From Microglena sp. YARC (taxonomy: Eukaryota; Chlorophyta; Chlorophyceae; Chlamydomonadales; Chlamydomonadaceae), in the NCBI GenBank assembly GCA_022414725.1, contig CM039466.1:12242255-12306254 (forward strand): DNA of 64,000 bases, given 5' to 3'. Made by a program: the position numbers and the translations under genes. Shown here piece after piece: positions 1 to 9,999 of the stretch. A model generated the notes under the pieces. That model was not told the origin of the DNA, ran no database searches, and saw nothing but the letters and a program-made list of their open reading frames with translations. The stretch's first letter is position 1. Every line of letters starts with the position of its first letter.

Positions 1-322
1 CCTTAGTGCGTTATCTAGCTTTCAACCTGATAACTAAATGTATGTTACAGTCAGTACATGAACCACTCATCATATTTGTTTGGCTCGCGTTTCACTGCTC
101 ACCATGTTTTGCTCAGCCTGTGCGAATGGATGTTACAGTCCAGGGGTAGCCAATGAATTAAGCTATAGGGACTTGCCCAAGCTCGGGCAATCCATGATGG
201 TATCACACTATCCAGGGGGGTAACAGCCCCCCCCCACCCCACCCACCCCCCATCGGTGGTTGGCCCAAGTGCAAGCAGACGGGCTGGCTCCATCAACCTC
301 ACGCCTCGTAATAAGGCGCACT
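1..322 (+). repeat. Dispersed repeat R1, copy 1 (cut by window start)
   Basis: Bases 1-322 recur almost unchanged at 8076-8407, and in degraded inverted form near 18290-18500. It contains the motif GTTACAGTCCAGGGGTAG, shared with the SINE-2 family. It ends in a short hairpin (CGCCT, loop, AGGCG) followed by CACTATT. A C-rich run at about 226-250 differs in length from the other copy. The left part of the element lies before base 1. It has no coding potential. The minus-strand retroelement begins immediately after its end. Confidence 0.85.
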
Positions 323-616
323 ATTAATTGAAATTGAAATTGAAATTGTTACATCCGTGTAGAACCGTTACTCACAGGACGTGAAGTTAAGGACACCATA
401 GCGTAAGCCGGAGCTAGCTATAGTCACCGTAGGACCATCTCAGTAAAAAGAATTACCAACTACATCATACCAGTGCAGCTTAATACGGGGGGTTTTCACC
501 CCGGTTGGGAAGCACCGGCACAATACAGCTGGTAAGACAAAAACTGAGAGGGGGGACGGTCTGTGTGCTAGTCCCTGGGTATCGACCCGGGGTGTGCTTC
601 CATAAATAAAGCGTCT

Positions 617-1786
617 TCACTGTAAAATACTCTGAAAGCTAGTAATGGTGTGAGAGTGGACTGTGTCTGCCAGTTTGAGGGCACAGGTTCTCTGGAGTCC
701 AAGAGTGTTCATAGAAGTCAAAAAAGAAGTAGGAATAGTACCAGTTGTTCCAACGGTGATAACTTCATAATGAACAAGGTATCCAGCCGATCTGAGGCCA
801 TTTACTAATTCAACATGCTGGGCGTGTTTAGTGATAAACTTAGTAGCATGGTTGGTATCAGAGCAGTATCCAAGCTCAAGAACCCAGAGTTCTTTATCAG
901 ACATACAGTTAGGAGAGTCTATGTCAGGCAGGACGGCAAGATCAGGTCTCATTCTCTTCCAGTCCGCTACAGTAATAGTGGAGGGGCGTAACCAGTCAGG
1001 GAGACGTTTGCCCAGGACCCCCCTGGGGAGGTCCTCTTCCTTGCCAGCGTCCATGATCATTCTGCGGGATCCCAGGGCGCCGGTGCAAATGGCCTTGTGG
1101 ATGAGTCGCACTGCGGCGTCATGTCTTTTGATATAGAGCCCCTTGAAAGTCCGGTGTGTGCAGCCCGCCAGGATGTGGCCCGCTCCGTCCTCACAGGTGT
1201 GGCAAATGGGGCATAAGGAGTTCGTGGGGGGGTGAGTGCTGGTAATATAAGGGAGTTTCCAGCGGAATGCAAGTTTACGGTTCCACAGTCTACCCCAGCG
1301 GGCTTTAAGGATGTGGAATTTAGTTTTATGTTGGATAAGGGTTGAGGTCCAAAATTTGTTACTTGCTTGAGGAAGTTGGTGGGGAGTGTTCACAGCCCAG
1401 GTGGTTGCATAGATCCCTTTAAGAGGGTGTTGGCCAAGGTGGCAGCTAGTGGGCAGGTTAGAGGTGATACCTTGTGTAAGGTTAGGTGCTAAAATTCGTG
1501 GGGGAATATCTCCCATGGGTGTGCGAGGAGGTTGAACTGTGGGCCAGTAAACATTGTGGCGGGGGATTTCCCCAGTGGTGTCAGTAAAATTGGTTAAGGT
1601 GGGGTGCTCAGCTGCTTTGCGTGCCAGAGTGTCTGCTCTGTCATTTCCAAGGATACCTGTGTGGGAACAGACTTTACAAAGAGTGGTGTGTGAGCCATGC
1701 AGGATGCATTGAATGAGGTGTTTTTGAATTGATTGCAGTAATTCAGTATGAATAGAACGGGTTGTAGTGGTAGGGTCGTGAATCAT
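617..1786 (-). CDS. Retroelement polyprotein C-terminus: end of RNase H, CCHC knuckle, restriction-like endonuclease
   Basis: An open frame of 389 codons. Near residue 40 it carries CSHTGILGNDRADTLA, the final histidine/GNxxAD block of RNase HI. Near residue 190 there is a C-x2-C-x8-H-x4-C knuckle (CPIC...HILAGC), as found in LINEs with restriction-like endonucleases. Near residue 280 it reads RPDLAVLPDI, followed by LWVLELGYCSD and a lysine-rich helix. That fits a PD-(D/E)xK nuclease, which would nick target DNA for target-primed reverse transcription. The frame begins with an ATG only because of a frameshift at the A-run 1786-1792; its true start is upstream in the RNase H frame. The same C-terminal segment is intact in the copy at 29073-29984. 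The nuclease call rests on motif spacing and position, not alignment. Confidence 0.75.
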   Translation of the reverse strand: MIHDPTTTTRSIHTELLQSIQKHLIQCILHGSHTTLCKVCSHTGILGNDRADTLARKAAEHPTLTNFTDTTGEIPRHNVYWPTVQPPRTPMGDIPPRILAPNLTQGITSNLPTSCHLGQHPLKGIYATTWAVNTPHQLPQASNKFWTSTLIQHKTKFHILKARWGRLWNRKLAFRWKLPYITSTHPPTNSLCPICHTCEDGAGHILAGCTHRTFKGLYIKRHDAAVRLIHKAICTGALGSRRMIMDAGKEEDLPRGVLGKRLPDWLRPSTITVADWKRMRPDLAVLPDIDSPNCMSDKELWVLELGYCSDTNHATKFITKHAQHVELVNGLRSAGYLVHYEVITVGTTGTIPTSFLTSMNTLGLQRTCALKLADTVHSHTITSFQSILQ

Positions 1787-2577
1787 TTTTTTATAAGTTG
1801 AAGAGAGCAGAGGCTGTCTGTATGGAGGGTAAGAGATTTGTCATAATCAATGTTGAGAAGGGCTTGGTGGATGGCTACCAGTTCTGCCCGGTTGTTAGTT
1901 TTGGTGGCCCCTATTCCCCCAGGGTTGATGGTGTAACTTTGCCCTGCAGCCGGGACATATACTGCAGCACCTACTTTGCTAGGGTGCCCTGGTTTACCTT
2001 TTATTAGACTGCCATCTGTGTAGACCTGGAGGCCTGAGGAGGGGGTATCTAGGTAAAGACAAGGGTGGGTAATGGTAAGAGGGGAGGGAGGAGGGTGTTG
2101 GTGGAGTGGAGTTTGCCAAGGATTTTTGGCAAGAGATTTAAGTTTCCGAGGGTAGGTGATGACAATGTCAGAGAAGGTAAGAGTGGGAGGTGGTGTGATA
2201 GTAGAGGGCTCCCAGGATGAGGAAAGGCTTTGCATGTAGTATGTCCATTGGTCAATAAAATCTGGGAGTTTAGGAAAGTAAGTAGCTTGGCTGTGGGGGT
2301 TGCATATAAGAATGAGATGTAGTTTTTGAGTGGAGGGTGGAGGGTGAGATTTGCTGCCAAGCCAAATTTCAGAGGTAGTATAAAATTCAGACTGTGGTCT
2401 AGAGTCAATATAGTAAATCCAGGAGTGATGGAGAAGAGTTTTGTAAGGGGCAGCAAGATCATCAGGGAGGAGCATCAGGGTGCAGGTAGGGCTGAGAGTA
2501 TTTTCAGCATGGTCAGCACTGGCTAGGGCCCACCTTAGAGCTTGGTGTGCTTGTGTGGTGGAGTTGGGAACGTCCAC
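1783..2577 (-). CDS. Retroelement RNase H domain (N-terminal part)
   Basis: An open frame of 264 codons whose C-terminal third is a type I RNase H fold. It has YTDGS (first catalytic Asp), NNRAEL (Glu) and HTDS (second Asp) in correct order and spacing. The last RNase H block lies in the next frame, 617-1786. The two frames meet at seven consecutive A residues (plus-strand T run 1786-1792), read ATA AAA AAA TGA. A -1 slip on A-AAA-AAA would join them; a one-base indel would do the same. RNase H removes the RNA strand during element cDNA synthesis. Residues before about 180 are low-complexity, proline/serine-rich and not recognised. The downstream half of this domain is not preserved in the truncated second copy. 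Confidence 0.8.
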   Translation of the reverse strand: MDVPNSTTQAHQALRWALASADHAENTLSPTCTLMLLPDDLAAPYKTLLHHSWIYYIDSRPQSEFYTTSEIWLGSKSHPPPSTQKLHLILICNPHSQATYFPKLPDFIDQWTYYMQSLSSSWEPSTITPPPTLTFSDIVITYPRKLKSLAKNPWQTPLHQHPPPSPLTITHPCLYLDTPSSGLQVYTDGSLIKGKPGHPSKVGAAVYVPAAGQSYTINPGGIGATKTNNRAELVAIHQALLNIDYDKSLTLHTDSLCSLQLIKK

Positions 2578-2828
2578 CAGTGAGCCCCCAGTCCAGATGG
2601 TAAGAAAGGGGTCTTGGTTGGAGCCAAAGAGCTGGTCAGCAGGGCTGGTAGAAGAGAAGCTGGTGAGGCTTTGGTCGTAGCTAAGGGGGTTAGAAGTACG
2701 ATGGTGAGTAATGCCCAGAGCAGATGCTGCTTGGTAGAGAAAAGGAGAAAGAATTTTGGTGGCGGCAGGGGCAGCTCTGTATCTGGTGAAGAGGGCAGCT
2801 AAGTCAGTGTGGTATGTTCCTCCTTGAG

Positions 2829-3659
2829 TCAGTTGATTCCATTTGGTAGGGTGGTGGTTTTTAAAATGGTCATAGTTTTGTTTAAGAGAGGTGAGTCTGT
2901 CGTTGGGAATGTGCCCAAGACAGTGACCAGTGGGGTTATAAATATATGAGGCGTTGGTGTGTGTGTGTGTGTGGATTGGCCATCCAGAGTAGTGAAGATG
3001 CCTGTTTGTTTAATGTAGGCTGAGGGTGGTTGAATGTCCCAGTCTGGGTGCCTGTCGTGTGTGTCAATTTTCAAAAGTTTGTGAACAAGGTTATGGTTGT
3101 CAGCATTAAATCCTGGAGAGGTGGCCCATTGGCCTTGTTGCTGGAGGTTAGTGAGGTGGATGTCCTTCCTGGGGTTGAGGTGTGTGGTTGTTGGGGGAGT
3201 GGTTTTAAAAGTGTGGGTTTATTGGGCATATGCTGGTTGTCCCACCAGTTCAGCAAGATGAGCCGCATGGTGAGATTGGGGTTTCCAATATATGGTGGAG
3301 GTAGTGGAGGTAAGAGGTGTGCTGTGGTGGATGCTGTATCCCATGTGTGTATAGGAGTTGATATGGTCGTTGTGCATAATTGTTGGGGCCCATTGGACGT
3401 GGACAACGGTAGTGGTGGCAAGTTTGTCGTCGTTGTAAGAGCGCTTGCCCCGCCAGCTCGTAATGTGCAGGGCTTTGTACTGGGATCCGTAGGTAAGGTG
3501 GAGCAGGCGCGCCGGTGGTGCAGGTGCGCTGCTGTCGGGGAATGTCATGGCCTCGCGGATCCTGTCAGGATGTGAAGTGGGAGTTATTTTATATGCGCGG
3601 TAAAATTTAGAAGTGGAGGAGTGTCGAATCCAAGATTTGCACAAGTAGTGGCGTGCTGA
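2829..3659 (-). pseudogene. Decayed upstream coding region of the retroelement
   Basis: Three overlapping minus-strand frames (3219-3644, 3071-3421, 2829-3074) appear to be one former reading frame broken by indels and stops. The residues are Thr/Pro/His-rich and I cannot assign a domain. It lies directly upstream of the RNase H frame, and its own upstream continuation lies beyond the foldback insertion at 6033-6217. A reverse-transcriptase YxDD box is not visible. It may be the thumb/linker region between reverse transcriptase and RNase H, but that is only positional. Confidence 0.5.
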
Positions 3660-3666
3660 CCAGGTG

Positions 3667-6025
3667 CAGCTAACTCACCAGATGTAAACGTACGCCACGC
3701 TTAGGTACAAATCCTATGCGTGGCGTACGTTTGCCCGACGGCACCCATAGCCCCAACGTACGCGTAGCATACGTTCGCCCACCTCGAAGCCAACCCAAAC
3801 GTATGCTATGCATACGTTCGCCCCATGGCATATCCAGCCCAAACGTATGCAAAGCATACGTTTGCCCCAGCTCGAAGCCAACCCGAACGTACGCCTGGCA
3901 TACGTTCGCCCCACCTCGAAGCCAACCCAAACGTATGAATAGCATAGCATACGTTCGCCCCACGGCATATCCAGCCCAAACGTAAGCATAGCATACGTTC
4001 GCCCACCCTGAAACCAACCCAAACGTATGCATAGAATACGTTCGCGCCACGGCACAACCAGCCCAAACGTATGCCTAGCAGAAGTTTGCCCCACCTCGCA
4101 ACCAGGCCAAACGTATGCCTAGCATACGTTTGCCCCACCTCGAAGCCAATCCAAACGTATGCATAGCATACGTTCGCCCCATCGCATAACCAGCCCATAC
4201 GTATGCTATGCGTACGTTCGCCCCACCTCGAAACCAGCCCAAACGTACGCCTAGCATACGTTCTTCCCACCGTGAAACCAGCCCAAACGTACGCCTAGCA
4301 TACGTTAGTCCCACCTCGAAGCCAACCCAGACGTATGCACAGCATACGTTCGCCCCACCTCATAACCAGCCCAAACGTATGCATAGCATACGTTCGCCCC
4401 ACCTTGAAACCAGCCCAAACGTACGCATAGCATCCCTCACCCTCACCCCTACACATCCATGGCAGAGCCCCTACTCCCCTACACAGCCATGACAGTGCCC
4501 CCCCAACCCTACACAGCCATGGCAGTGCCCCCCTACCCCTACACAGCCATAGCAGTATTTCCCCCACCCCTGCAGAGCCATGGCAGTGCCCCCCATCCAC
4601 CCCTACACAGCAATGCCAGTGCACCCCCAACCCCTCCACAGTCATGGCAGTGCCTCTCCTCCCCTACACAGCTATGGCAGGGCCACCCCAACCCTACACA
4701 TCCATGGCAGACTGGCAGGCCCCTCTCAACCCCTTCACAGCCATGGCAGGGCCCCCCCAACCCCTACGCAGCCATGGCAGGGCCCCTCCAACCCCTCCAA
4801 ATCCACGGCAGAGCCCCCTCACCCCTACACATCCATGGCAGTGCCCTTCCTCCCCTACACATCCATGGCAGGGCCCCCCCACCCCTGCACAGCCATGGCA
4901 GGCCCCCCACCCCACCCCTACACAGCCAGGGCAGGGCCCCACCAACCCTTCCAAATCCATGGCAGAGCCCCCTCACCCCTACACATCTATGGCAGTGCCC
5001 CTCCCTCCCTACACAGCTATGGCAGTGCCCCCCCAACCCTTCACAGCCATGGTAGGGCCCCCCCAACCCCTTCACAGCCATTGCAGCCTTGCAGGCCCCC
5101 CCCAACCCCTACGCAGCCATGGCAGGGCCCCCCCAACCCTTTCACAGCCATGGCAGTGCCCACCCAGGTTCGGCAATGCACACGTTTGGGCTGGTTGCGA
5201 GGTGGGGCGAACGTACAAAATGCATACGTTTGGGTTGGTTAATCCGTTGGACGAACGTATGCTATGCGTACGTTCGGGCTGGTTTCAAGGTGGGGCGAAC
5301 GTATGCTATGCATACGTTTGGGCTGGTTATGAGGTGGGGCGAACGTATGCTGTGCATACGTCTGGGTTGGCTTCGAGGTAGGACTAACGTATGCTAGGCG
5401 TACGTTTGGGCTGGTTTCACGGTGGGAAGAACGTATGCTAGGCGTACGTTTGGGCTGGTTTCGAGGTGGGGCGAACGTACGCATAGCATACGTACGGGCT
5501 GGTTATGCGGTGGGGCGAACGTATGCTATGCATACGTTTGGGTTGGCTTCGAGGTGGGGCAAACGTATGCTAGGCATACGTTTGGGCTGGTTGCGAGGTG
5601 GGGCAAACTTCTGCTAGGCATACGTTTGGGCTGGTTGTGCCGTGGCGCGAACGTATTCTATGCATACGTTTGGGTTGGTTTCAGGGTGGGCGAACGTATG
5701 CTATGCTTACGTTTGGGCTGGATATGCCGTGGGGCGAACGTATGCTATGCTATTCATACGTTTGGGTTGGCTTCGAGGTGGGGCGAACGTATGCCAGGCG
5801 TACGTTCGGGTTGGCTTCGAGCTGGGGCAAACGTATGCTTTGCATACGTTTGGGCTGGTTGTGCCATGGGGCGAACGTATGCATAGCATACGTTTGGGTT
5901 GGCTTCGAGGTGGGCGAACGTATGCTACGCGTACGTTGGGGCTATGGATGCCGTCGGGCAAACGTACGCCACGCATTGGATTTGTACCTAAGCGTGGCGT
6001 ACGTTTACATCTGGTGAGTTAGCTG
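3667..6025. mobile_element. Foldback element, 2359 bp, with long inverted arms made of palindromic subrepeats
   Basis: The ends are inverted: CAGCTAACTCACCAGATG at 3667 and its complement ending at 6025. They are flanked by the 7-bp direct duplication CCAGGTG (3660-3666 and 6026-6032). Each arm is about 0.75-0.85 kb and consists of roughly 17-19 copies of a ~44-bp unit, each containing a small palindrome of the type CGTATGC..GCATACG. The left array and right array are mirror images. The centre (about 4437-5168) is a different ~30-bp tandem repeat. No transposase is present, so it is non-autonomous. Foldback elements of the Galileo type (P superfamily) in flies also leave 7-bp duplications, but no homology is claimed. 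All open frames inside are repeat translations. Confidence 0.9.
4437..5168. repeat. Central ~30-bp tandem array of the foldback element
   Basis: About two dozen degenerate units of the form CCCTACACAGCCATGGCAG plus C-rich spacer. The NcoI-like CCATGG core is shared by most units. It separates the two inverted arms and forms the loop of the predicted foldback. No coding meaning is assigned. Confidence 0.85.
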
Positions 6026-6217
6026 CCAGGTGGCATCACTGCTGGGGCAGCCCCATGCTTGGTGCGCGTGGCTGCCTGCGATCTGCGTGGGCCACGCCCA
6101 CCATTGGTTTCCTTCCAGGTCCCCAGTGGGATCCGCCTCGTAGTCTGAATCAGTAACGGTGGCGTGAGGTTGGTAGCGCTGGGTGAGTGGAGTGGAGGGT
6201 TCGTTAGGAGCAGGAGA

Positions 6218-6470
6218 TTACTCTTTAGGCTGGCTAGGGTTGTTAGGGTGGCCCTTGCTCTTTAGGCTGGTTCGGCGGGTCAGGGGGTCAGGGGGGCCCT
6301 AACTTTTTAGGCTGGCACTTACTCTTTAGGGGGGCACTTACGATTAAGGGGAACACTTATTCTTTAGGGGGGCACTTGCGCTTTAGGGGGGCCTTATTCT
6401 TTAGGAGGGCCCTTCCACTTTAGGGAGGCCTTTACTCGTCAGGCTGGTTCGATGGCACTCAGTGTCATAG
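6218..6470. repeat. Tandem repeat with CTTTAGG core
   Basis: About ten loose units of ~20 bp built on ACTCTTTAGGGGGGC, just upstream of the retroelement remnant. A stop in the remnant frame lies at the boundary. No gene is seen here or in the next ~90 bases. Confidence 0.7.
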
Positions 6471-6559
6471 CGCATGCCGCTGGTGGGGTGGGGTGGGGTC
6501 TGCAGGTGGGGCAAATATTGGTAGAGTATACACTTATTTCACGACCAGTCCTTTTCTTT

Positions 6560-6730
6560 GGGGCTACGAGCAACAGCTTCTAGGCAGCTTGCCTGTCTGG
6601 CTATTCAGTCAAACTGAATGCAAACTAATGCACCTTGAAGCTGAACCAATCAGCTGTCCAGAACTGCTAAGATATTTGGGTGTAGCACAGTTGCTGGCCC
6701 AAGAAGCTGCCTAGAATCTGCTATCAAAAG
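6560..6730. mobile_element. TIR element family T2 (GGCTACGAG ends), copy 1
   Basis: A short non-coding element whose left end, GGGCTACGAGCAACAGCTTC, is matched in inverted form on the right by GAAGCTGCCTAGAATC. Related copies are at 36665-36823 and 44328-44562, with a right-end fragment near 36400-36436. The outer boundary of the right end and the target duplication are not clear in this copy. Confidence 0.6.
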
Positions 6731-6904
6731 CAGCAAAATAATCCTGATGCGTACAATTACGACTACTTTGCCACTCTCCTGAGTACATGATGGAATGACA
6801 AGGGGGTTCTGTTGAACAGATTAACTGACTGTTGACCAGTGACTAACTGTTGGCAGTTGAGCAGTATAACTGACTGTTGACAGTGTGAAGATGTGTCAAG
6901 GTCA

Positions 6905-7112
6905 AAAGGCTTTACGGTGATGGTGGTGGTGGTGATGGTGGTCATGATGAGGATGAGAATGGTGGTGATTATGATGGTGATGATGAAGATAAAGATGAGA
7001 ATGGTGGTGATAATGAGGAAGAGGAAGATAATGGTGGTGATAATGGTGGTGGAGATGAGGAGGATGAGGATGCGGATGTTGGTGATGATGATGAGGATGG
7101 TGATGGGGGTGA
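6905..7112. repeat. GGTGAT/GATGAG low-complexity tract
   Basis: Purine-rich GGTGGTGATGATGAGGA-type sequence. Open frames across it encode Met/Val or His runs and are not genes. Confidence 0.85.
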
Positions 7113-7439
7113 TTGACAGCAGTTGGGTGTGTCAGGCACATGCTACCTAGTTTGAGAGAAGTGGCAGGTGAGCATAACCATCATGGCTGTGCTTGAATTT
7201 GGAATAGCTCTTGAATATGGGTGAGGTCCTTGTGACATCCCACCTGAAGAAGAAGAAGAAGAATTGTTACACGGTAAATAGCTGAATAAAACATTCATAA
7301 AATAGCATAGCTGAATCGAACATCCCAGCTGAGAACATAACAATTCCACTTTATTGCAAGATGTAGAAGGGGGCAGGCTACTTCAATCATGTACAACAGT
7401 ATACAACAGTGTTACAGTTACAGTGTATTGCTCCGCCCA

Positions 7440-7615
7440 TTCAAATGTATGCTACAGTCAGTCGGGGGTTCGACTTCCCCTTTGGTCGCTCTTGGCGTTG
7501 CAGGTCGTCATCAACCGCGATGGTAGCTTGTCCAGTTGAGGTAGGAGACCGCTCCCCACCTGCGTACGACGGGCTCCCTTAACACCACGCCCCACCAGGC
7601 GTTATCATTACCTTT
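7440..7615 (+). mobile_element. SINE-1, tRNA-derived, copy 1
   Basis: The head has a B-box-like TPsiC arm (GGGGGTTCGACTTCCCC at about 7464-7481). The body follows with GTCATCAACCGCGATGGTAG, and the tail contains the hairpin CACGCCCCACCAGGCG. The same head-body-tail order occurs at 26935-27135 and 22908-23080 on the minus strand, and in degraded form at 15745-15850. The A-box is weak here. Confidence 0.65.
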
Positions 7616-7671
7616 TTTCTGCAGTCAAAAATAGCGGTCTACAGCGGTTGCCTGGAGTCCTTGGTTGGTTC

Positions 7672-7869
7672 CAGGGTACTTCAAATTGCTAAATTGGCCA
7701 GCACTTAAGCGCACTTGAAAACAAAAAAACTGCGCTTTGTAGTGCAAAAAGCGCAAATATTGCTTGCTGCGCCCACAGGGAGTTGCAAAAAACTGCGCTT
7801 AAAGCGCAGAGGGGGTCAAAAAGTCATCAGCGCTCAACAGCGCAAAATCGCGCGCCTTGAATTACCCTG
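7672..7869. mobile_element. hAT-like MITE family M, copy 1
   Basis: A 198-bp non-coding element with inverted ends CAGGGTACTTCAAA / TTGAATTACCCTG. It is flanked by a perfect 8-bp duplication GTTGGTTC (7664-7671, 7870-7877). The interior is rich in GCGCTT and AAGCGC, and includes AACTGCGCTTTGTAGTGC. Eight-bp duplications with CAGGG ends are typical of the hAT superfamily. Other copies are at 15535, 30426 and 48258; a partial one is at 36049 and a degenerate one at 18721. Confidence 0.92.
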
Positions 7870-7877
7870 GTTGGTTC

Positions 7878-8407
7878 TGCCTGCATATGCATTGGTATGT
7901 TCATGGTGCTGTGATGTTTTGATGCTTTGGATGCTTTAGGACGCGTGGGGCACTATCTATAAGGCCGTTGTCTGCTGGTGAGCCTGTACCCTGCGCATTC
8001 AGACAGAACAAACAGGCCTTACTGATACGAGCTCCCTAGGCGAATACCAGTATTTTCATTCTGCTTGTTGCACTTCCTTAGTGCGTTATCTAGCTTTCAA
8101 CCTGATAACTAAATGTATGTTACAGTCAGTACATGAACCACTCATCATATTTGTTTGGCTCACGTTTCACTGCTCACCATGTTTTGCTCAGCCTGTGCTA
8201 ATGGATGTTACAGTCCAGGGGTAGCCAATGAATAAAGCTAAAGGGACTTGCCCAAGCTCGGGCAATCCATGATGGTATCACACTATCCAGGGGGGTAACA
8301 GCCCCCCCCCCCCCCCCCCCCCCCCCCCGCCTCCCCATCGGTGGTTGGCCCAAGTGCAAGCAGACGGGCTGGCTCCCTCAACCTCACGCCTCGTAATAAG
8401 GCGCACT
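7878..8407 (+). repeat. Dispersed repeat R1, copy 2 (longer)
   Basis: It starts at the MITE boundary with GGTTCTGCCTGCATATGCAT and runs into the segment 8076-8407 that duplicates bases 1-322. The inverted counterpart is 18290-18720. It includes a C run at about 8297-8328 that replaces a shorter C run in copy 1. It ends in the CGCCT...AGGCG hairpin. It is non-coding. Confidence 0.85.
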
Positions 8408-8726
8408 CTTTATTTACATCACTCAACGAGTCACAAATCACAAGATATCATCAGAGTTTGCAGATCTTTTATCTGTGAATTATTTGTTCTTTTGGACTAT
8501 GCGCCTCGAATGTGGGCACCATACTTTTTTTGCTTCGAATTTAACTTCTGTGATTGAAATTTTGAAGTTGAACTTTTGCGCTTTTACTCAGTTGTACCCT
8601 TAGTTTATTTCGTACAGGCTTGTACCATACTCCTGAGTACGTAATGTAATCACGTGATCGTGAACTTGGTTACATGGCTTTAGCCATTAAGGCTGCTCGC
8701 CATCTTTGTCAGCACCGCTAACGTAA
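8408..8726. other. No gene seen
   Basis: AT-richer single-copy-looking sequence between the R1 repeat and the Copia remnant. The short frames here have no recognisable content. Confidence 0.6.
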
Positions 8727-9999
8727 TCAAAGCAAAGCATAGTGATCAAAATATGCTTGGTCCAATGTCCTTATACAGTCATTGATAAGCAATGACAGCT
8801 TTTCACGACCTCCTACCTCTTGATGAAAGCAATCAGGGTTTCTTGAAGGTGCTACTTGTGCCAAATGATTTACATTGGTGTTTTGGGGGTGCCACGTTAG
8901 ATCCTGTTTGTGATTCTTTGGGGGGTCCAAAAGCTGCTTGTTGTTGAACGACACGGAATGCGAGTGCGTTCTGGATATCTTGCAAGATGCCCAGGCGTAG
9001 ACTACATGCCCAGACTACTGTCCAGACGTATACTTGTGATATTCTCGTAGTGAGGAGACTTCGCAACTCAGGAAGATGTAGCTACTGAATGTGCATGTAC
9101 TGAAGGGGGGAGGATGCACGTGTGTCTGAAGTGGGATATGTGTTTTTGTCCATCTTTGACAGAATGCAGATTTCACAGGGGACACTTGTCAATTTTCTGA
9201 ATGCTCTGGCTGGGGTATTCATGCCTTTGACCATGTCACATGAGACAATTCTGCATAGACTGGAGAAGCTAGCATGCCCATACCTGGAGTGCCAGAGGTC
9301 TGGGGTTTCTGGTGTTTTTCTGAGAACAGCTGCCATAGCTATTCCTTCGGGGCCCCTGAGTAGGGGGTTACAGACAGGGATGAGGTAGAGGCTTCTGTGC
9401 TTGGTGGCTGTGAGGTATGGTTTTCTGTCAATCATGATAATGCAGGCCTTGCCTTCCATGTACCTGCTCATGGTTTTGTTTCTCATGCATGCCACTGAGT
9501 ACGGTAAGAGAGGAGGTTGGGTGTTTCTGGGCTGTCTGTGAGGTACACTTTAGTCAGGGTTATAATGTTCCCTCTGTCTCCTTGGATGCAGGCTGAACCG
9601 ACTCTGGTGATCTCGATAATGCCAGCTGCTGTTCTTACGTGTATGGGTTTGACTGATCTGATGTCTTACAGGAGGTCAGTTTTACCTGTCATGTACTCAT
9701 GTGCTCTGTACGTAGCACCTGTGTCTAGTATCCAGTTTCTTGTCAGGGAGCTGTTGGAAGTGTGGGCGGTGAATGCTGTGTGGGATGCATGGTGGTGGTC
9801 TGAAATGTTCTGATGTGGAGCATTGGTCAGATCGAATGGCTTGGAGCATGAGGAGATGGTCCTCGATGTCTTGGTATTTGAGGGACATACAGGGTTCTAA
9901 GTATCTCTGTATCTCTGTGATGGAGCAGGCTACTTCTCATCTAGCAGCTTTTTCTCGTAGTGAGGAGACTTCGCAACTCAGGAAGATGTAGCTACTGAA
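8727..9999 (-). pseudogene. Rearranged Ty1/Copia remnant: protease and gag_pre-integrase domains
   Basis: On the minus strand, 9700-9745 reads WILDTGATYRAHEYM, the aspartic protease active site of Copia polyproteins, followed by an in-frame stop. The frame 9082-9495 carries LWHSRYGHASFSSLCR and CEIC, the H-x-R-x-GH...CxxC gag_pre-integrase (integrase zinc-binding) block. A gag-like tail lies at 9697-9900 in another frame. A ~50-bp leader sequence is present twice, at 9042-9091 and 9952-10001, so the order is leader, gag/protease, leader, unknown. The integrase core and reverse transcriptase are missing. Stops and frameshifts show it is dead. Confidence 0.8.

Larger units (their letters stand above)
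327..6217 (-). mobile_element. Non-LTR retrotransposon remnant (RNase H + CCHC + restriction-like endonuclease), split by a foldback element
   Basis: A degraded minus-strand LINE-type element. Its 3' end is a simple-repeat tail of ATTTCA-type units at 327-348. Going upstream there is 3'UTR, a C-terminal frame (617-1786), an RNase H frame (1783-2577), then decayed frames (2829-3644). Bases 3667-6025 are a separate foldback insertion. If that insertion and one 7-bp target copy are removed, the frame read at 3644 stays open back to a stop near 6218, which supports insertion into coding sequence. I do not recognise the reverse-transcriptase core, so the 5' part is probably truncated or beyond recognition. 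A second copy with more than 1 kb of close similarity is at 29071-30250. Domain order resembles Dualen/RandI-type algal elements; this is inference from motifs only. Confidence 0.85.

Noticed and set aside
99..302. 67-codon minus-strand frame in R1
   Set aside because: Starts at GTG, spans a C-rich run and is not conserved in R1 copy 2.
3030..3575. 181-codon plus-strand frame
   Set aside because: Antisense shadow of the retroelement remnant; no start context, no motif.
3690..6000. Foldback arms as CRISPR or protein-coding repeat
   Set aside because: Mirror-image arrays with terminal inverted repeats and target duplications explain them fully; the 120-150-codon frames are repeat translations seen on both strands.
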